In this document: piece after piece, positions 63,289-64,000 of the stretch
How the letters are laid out: each line of letters starts with the position of its first letter
How positions within the stretch are numbered: position 1 is the first letter of the stretch
Assembly (NCBI GenBank): GCA_041396125.1
Contig: JAWKZG010000025.1
Coordinates: 1-64,000 of the forward strand
Source: JAWKZG01 sp041396125
GTDB lineage: Bacteria; Pseudomonadota; Gammaproteobacteria; Competibacterales; Competibacteraceae
Direction of reading: 5' to 3'
Length of the DNA: 64,000 nt
The notes under the pieces: model-generated
Databases searched by the model: none
Told to the model about the DNA's origin: nothing
The model's input: the letters and a program-made list of their open reading frames with translations, nothing else
Position numbers and translations under genes: made by a program

Positions 63289-64000
63289 TTACTCGGGTGT
63301 ATTGGCCAACACATCGCGAATCGCATCGACAAACAAACGTTGCCAGAAATCGCCTTTTCCCGGATCAACCGCAAGCTGCGGCAAAAAGCCGAATACCAGC
63401 GAACGAGGGCCACGCAGCATCAGGCCCTCGTCCAGATTACTGAACCGTCGCATCAAGACGCGATAACCCGGCTGCGCCGCCAGCAAGGTGTACGTTAAAT
63501 GCAGCTTGTGCTGCTTGGGGAAATTCAGGCGCTTGCCGGCAACCACGAATTTTTCAGGGTTTCTATGCCAGCTGAGGCCGCCGATACCGAATAATTCGCT
63601 CTCCCAGCCCTCGCGGTTGGAGCCGTCGGTGCTAAACGCCCGGTATTGCGCATCCTGCACCAGCTTGCCACCCTGCTGGTAATAGTCCCTGATAGCCGCA
63701 GCAGCCGCTTCCGATACCGTTGTCTGCAGTGATAATACCAAGGCGTCGTACTGCGACAGATCCTGCTCTAACAGGGCTTTTTCGCCCAGCACGGCAACGT
63801 CGAAATCAGCCTGTTCACTCAGCAGCCGATAGCTCGCCAGCAAGGCATCTTCGATAATATTGCGCTGATAGGATTGTTCTCCGTGCCAGAGATAATAGGT
63901 CCATTTAGAGGCGACCAGACCGATACGGTAGGATGCGGGCGCTTGTGCCACAGGTTTAAAGTCGCTGATCGGCAACTGCTCAAGCCGCTCCAGATCCGGA
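63289..64000 (-). CDS. Amidotransferase-like hypothetical protein, 5' end cut by window edge
   Basis: The frame is open to the right edge (PDLERLEQLPISDFKPV...), so the start is outside the window. The visible 236 residues look like a flavodoxin-like alpha/beta domain of glutamine-amidotransferase or beta-galactosidase-trimerisation type: YRIGLVASKWTYYLWHGEQS, YDALVLSLQTTVSEAAAAAI and DYYQQGGKLVQDA. This is followed by a beta-rich part. I see no catalytic cysteine triad. Convergent with the methyltransferase gene. Function unknown. Confidence 0.6.
   Translation of the reverse strand, partial: PDLERLEQLPISDFKPVAQAPASYRIGLVASKWTYYLWHGEQSYQRNIIEDALLASYRLLSEQADFDVAVLGEKALLEQDLSQYDALVLSLQTTVSEAAAAAIRDYYQQGGKLVQDAQYRAFSTDGSNREGWESELFGIGGLSWHRNPEKFVVAGKRLNFPKQHKLHLTYTLLAAQPGYRVLMRRFSNLDEGLMLRGPRSLVFGFLPQLAVDPGKGDFWQRLFVDAIRDVLANTPE

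Overview
The window is chromosomal DNA of a gammaproteobacterium that I cannot name to genus. The grounds are: (i) the tig-clpP-clpX-lon-hupB-ppiD-fabI block, with a Pro-Arg-His-Leu tRNA cluster upstream and Val/Asp tRNAs inside, arranged as in pseudomonads; (ii) a tmRNA encoding the tag ANDDNYALAA; (iii) LpxH, BamE, LolA, Aat/Bpt and a Ccm system I cytochrome c pathway. Two traits separate it from Pseudomonas and Escherichia: an hrcA-grpE-dnaK-dnaJ cluster with a perfect CIRCE operator, and an rpfG-rpfC/rpfF diffusible-signal-factor (DSF) module of the Xanthomonas type. I see no transposase, prophage, integrase or CRISPR array.

Layout. 1-3.0 kb: nucleotide-sugar genes (TviB-like dehydrogenase, UDP-glucuronate-epimerase-like protein) divergent from a truncated TPR protein. 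3.0-14.6 kb: dnaQ, fabI, ppiD, tRNAs, hupB, lon, clpX, clpP, tig and the tRNA operon. 14.6-21 kb: two cyclophilins, lpxH, a glutamine cyclotransferase-like protein, two tandem DUF4139-type secreted proteins, an alcohol dehydrogenase remnant and a DUF455 protein. 21-26.3 kb: dnaJ, dnaK, grpE, hrcA and CIRCE. 26.4-33.5 kb: nadK, recN, bamE, rnfH-like, ratA-like, smpB, ssrA, uraA-like, osmC-like. 33.6-40.9 kb: ccmCDEFGHI followed by ccmAB. 41.2-45.9 kb: rpfG and rpfC convergent with rpfF. 46.2-51.1 kb: a sugar-dehydrogenase/dihaem cytochrome fusion lipoprotein, bpt, aat and a DUF482 protein. 51.2-56.3 kb: ftsK, lolA, rarA, a cupin. 56.4-61.4 kb: a TAXI-type TRAP transporter operon with an HpaI-type aldolase and an Ldh-type dehydrogenase. 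61.4-64 kb: a long non-coding gap, a methyltransferase with a 21-residue-repeat coiled coil, and a truncated gene.

How the parts relate. The left half is largely protein quality control: ribosome-bound folding (tig), regulated proteolysis (ClpXP, Lon), periplasmic folding (PpiD, PpiA), the DnaK machine under HrcA, and tmRNA/SmpB rescue. The most interesting locus is the DSF module, in which RpfF would make a cis-2-unsaturated fatty acid, RpfC sense it, and RpfG degrade cyclic di-GMP. Here rpfF faces rpfC tail to tail, and RpfC appears to carry an extra degenerate receiver-like segment.

Quality warning. At least thirteen genes, including essential or near-universal ones (dnaQ, fabI, ppiD, hupB, hrcA, grpE, ccmE, ccmF, ftsK), are split by one-base shifts, many in homopolymers, while protein similarity continues across each break. 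I read these as sequencing or assembly indels rather than real pseudogenes. Broken genes are annotated over their full inferred span.
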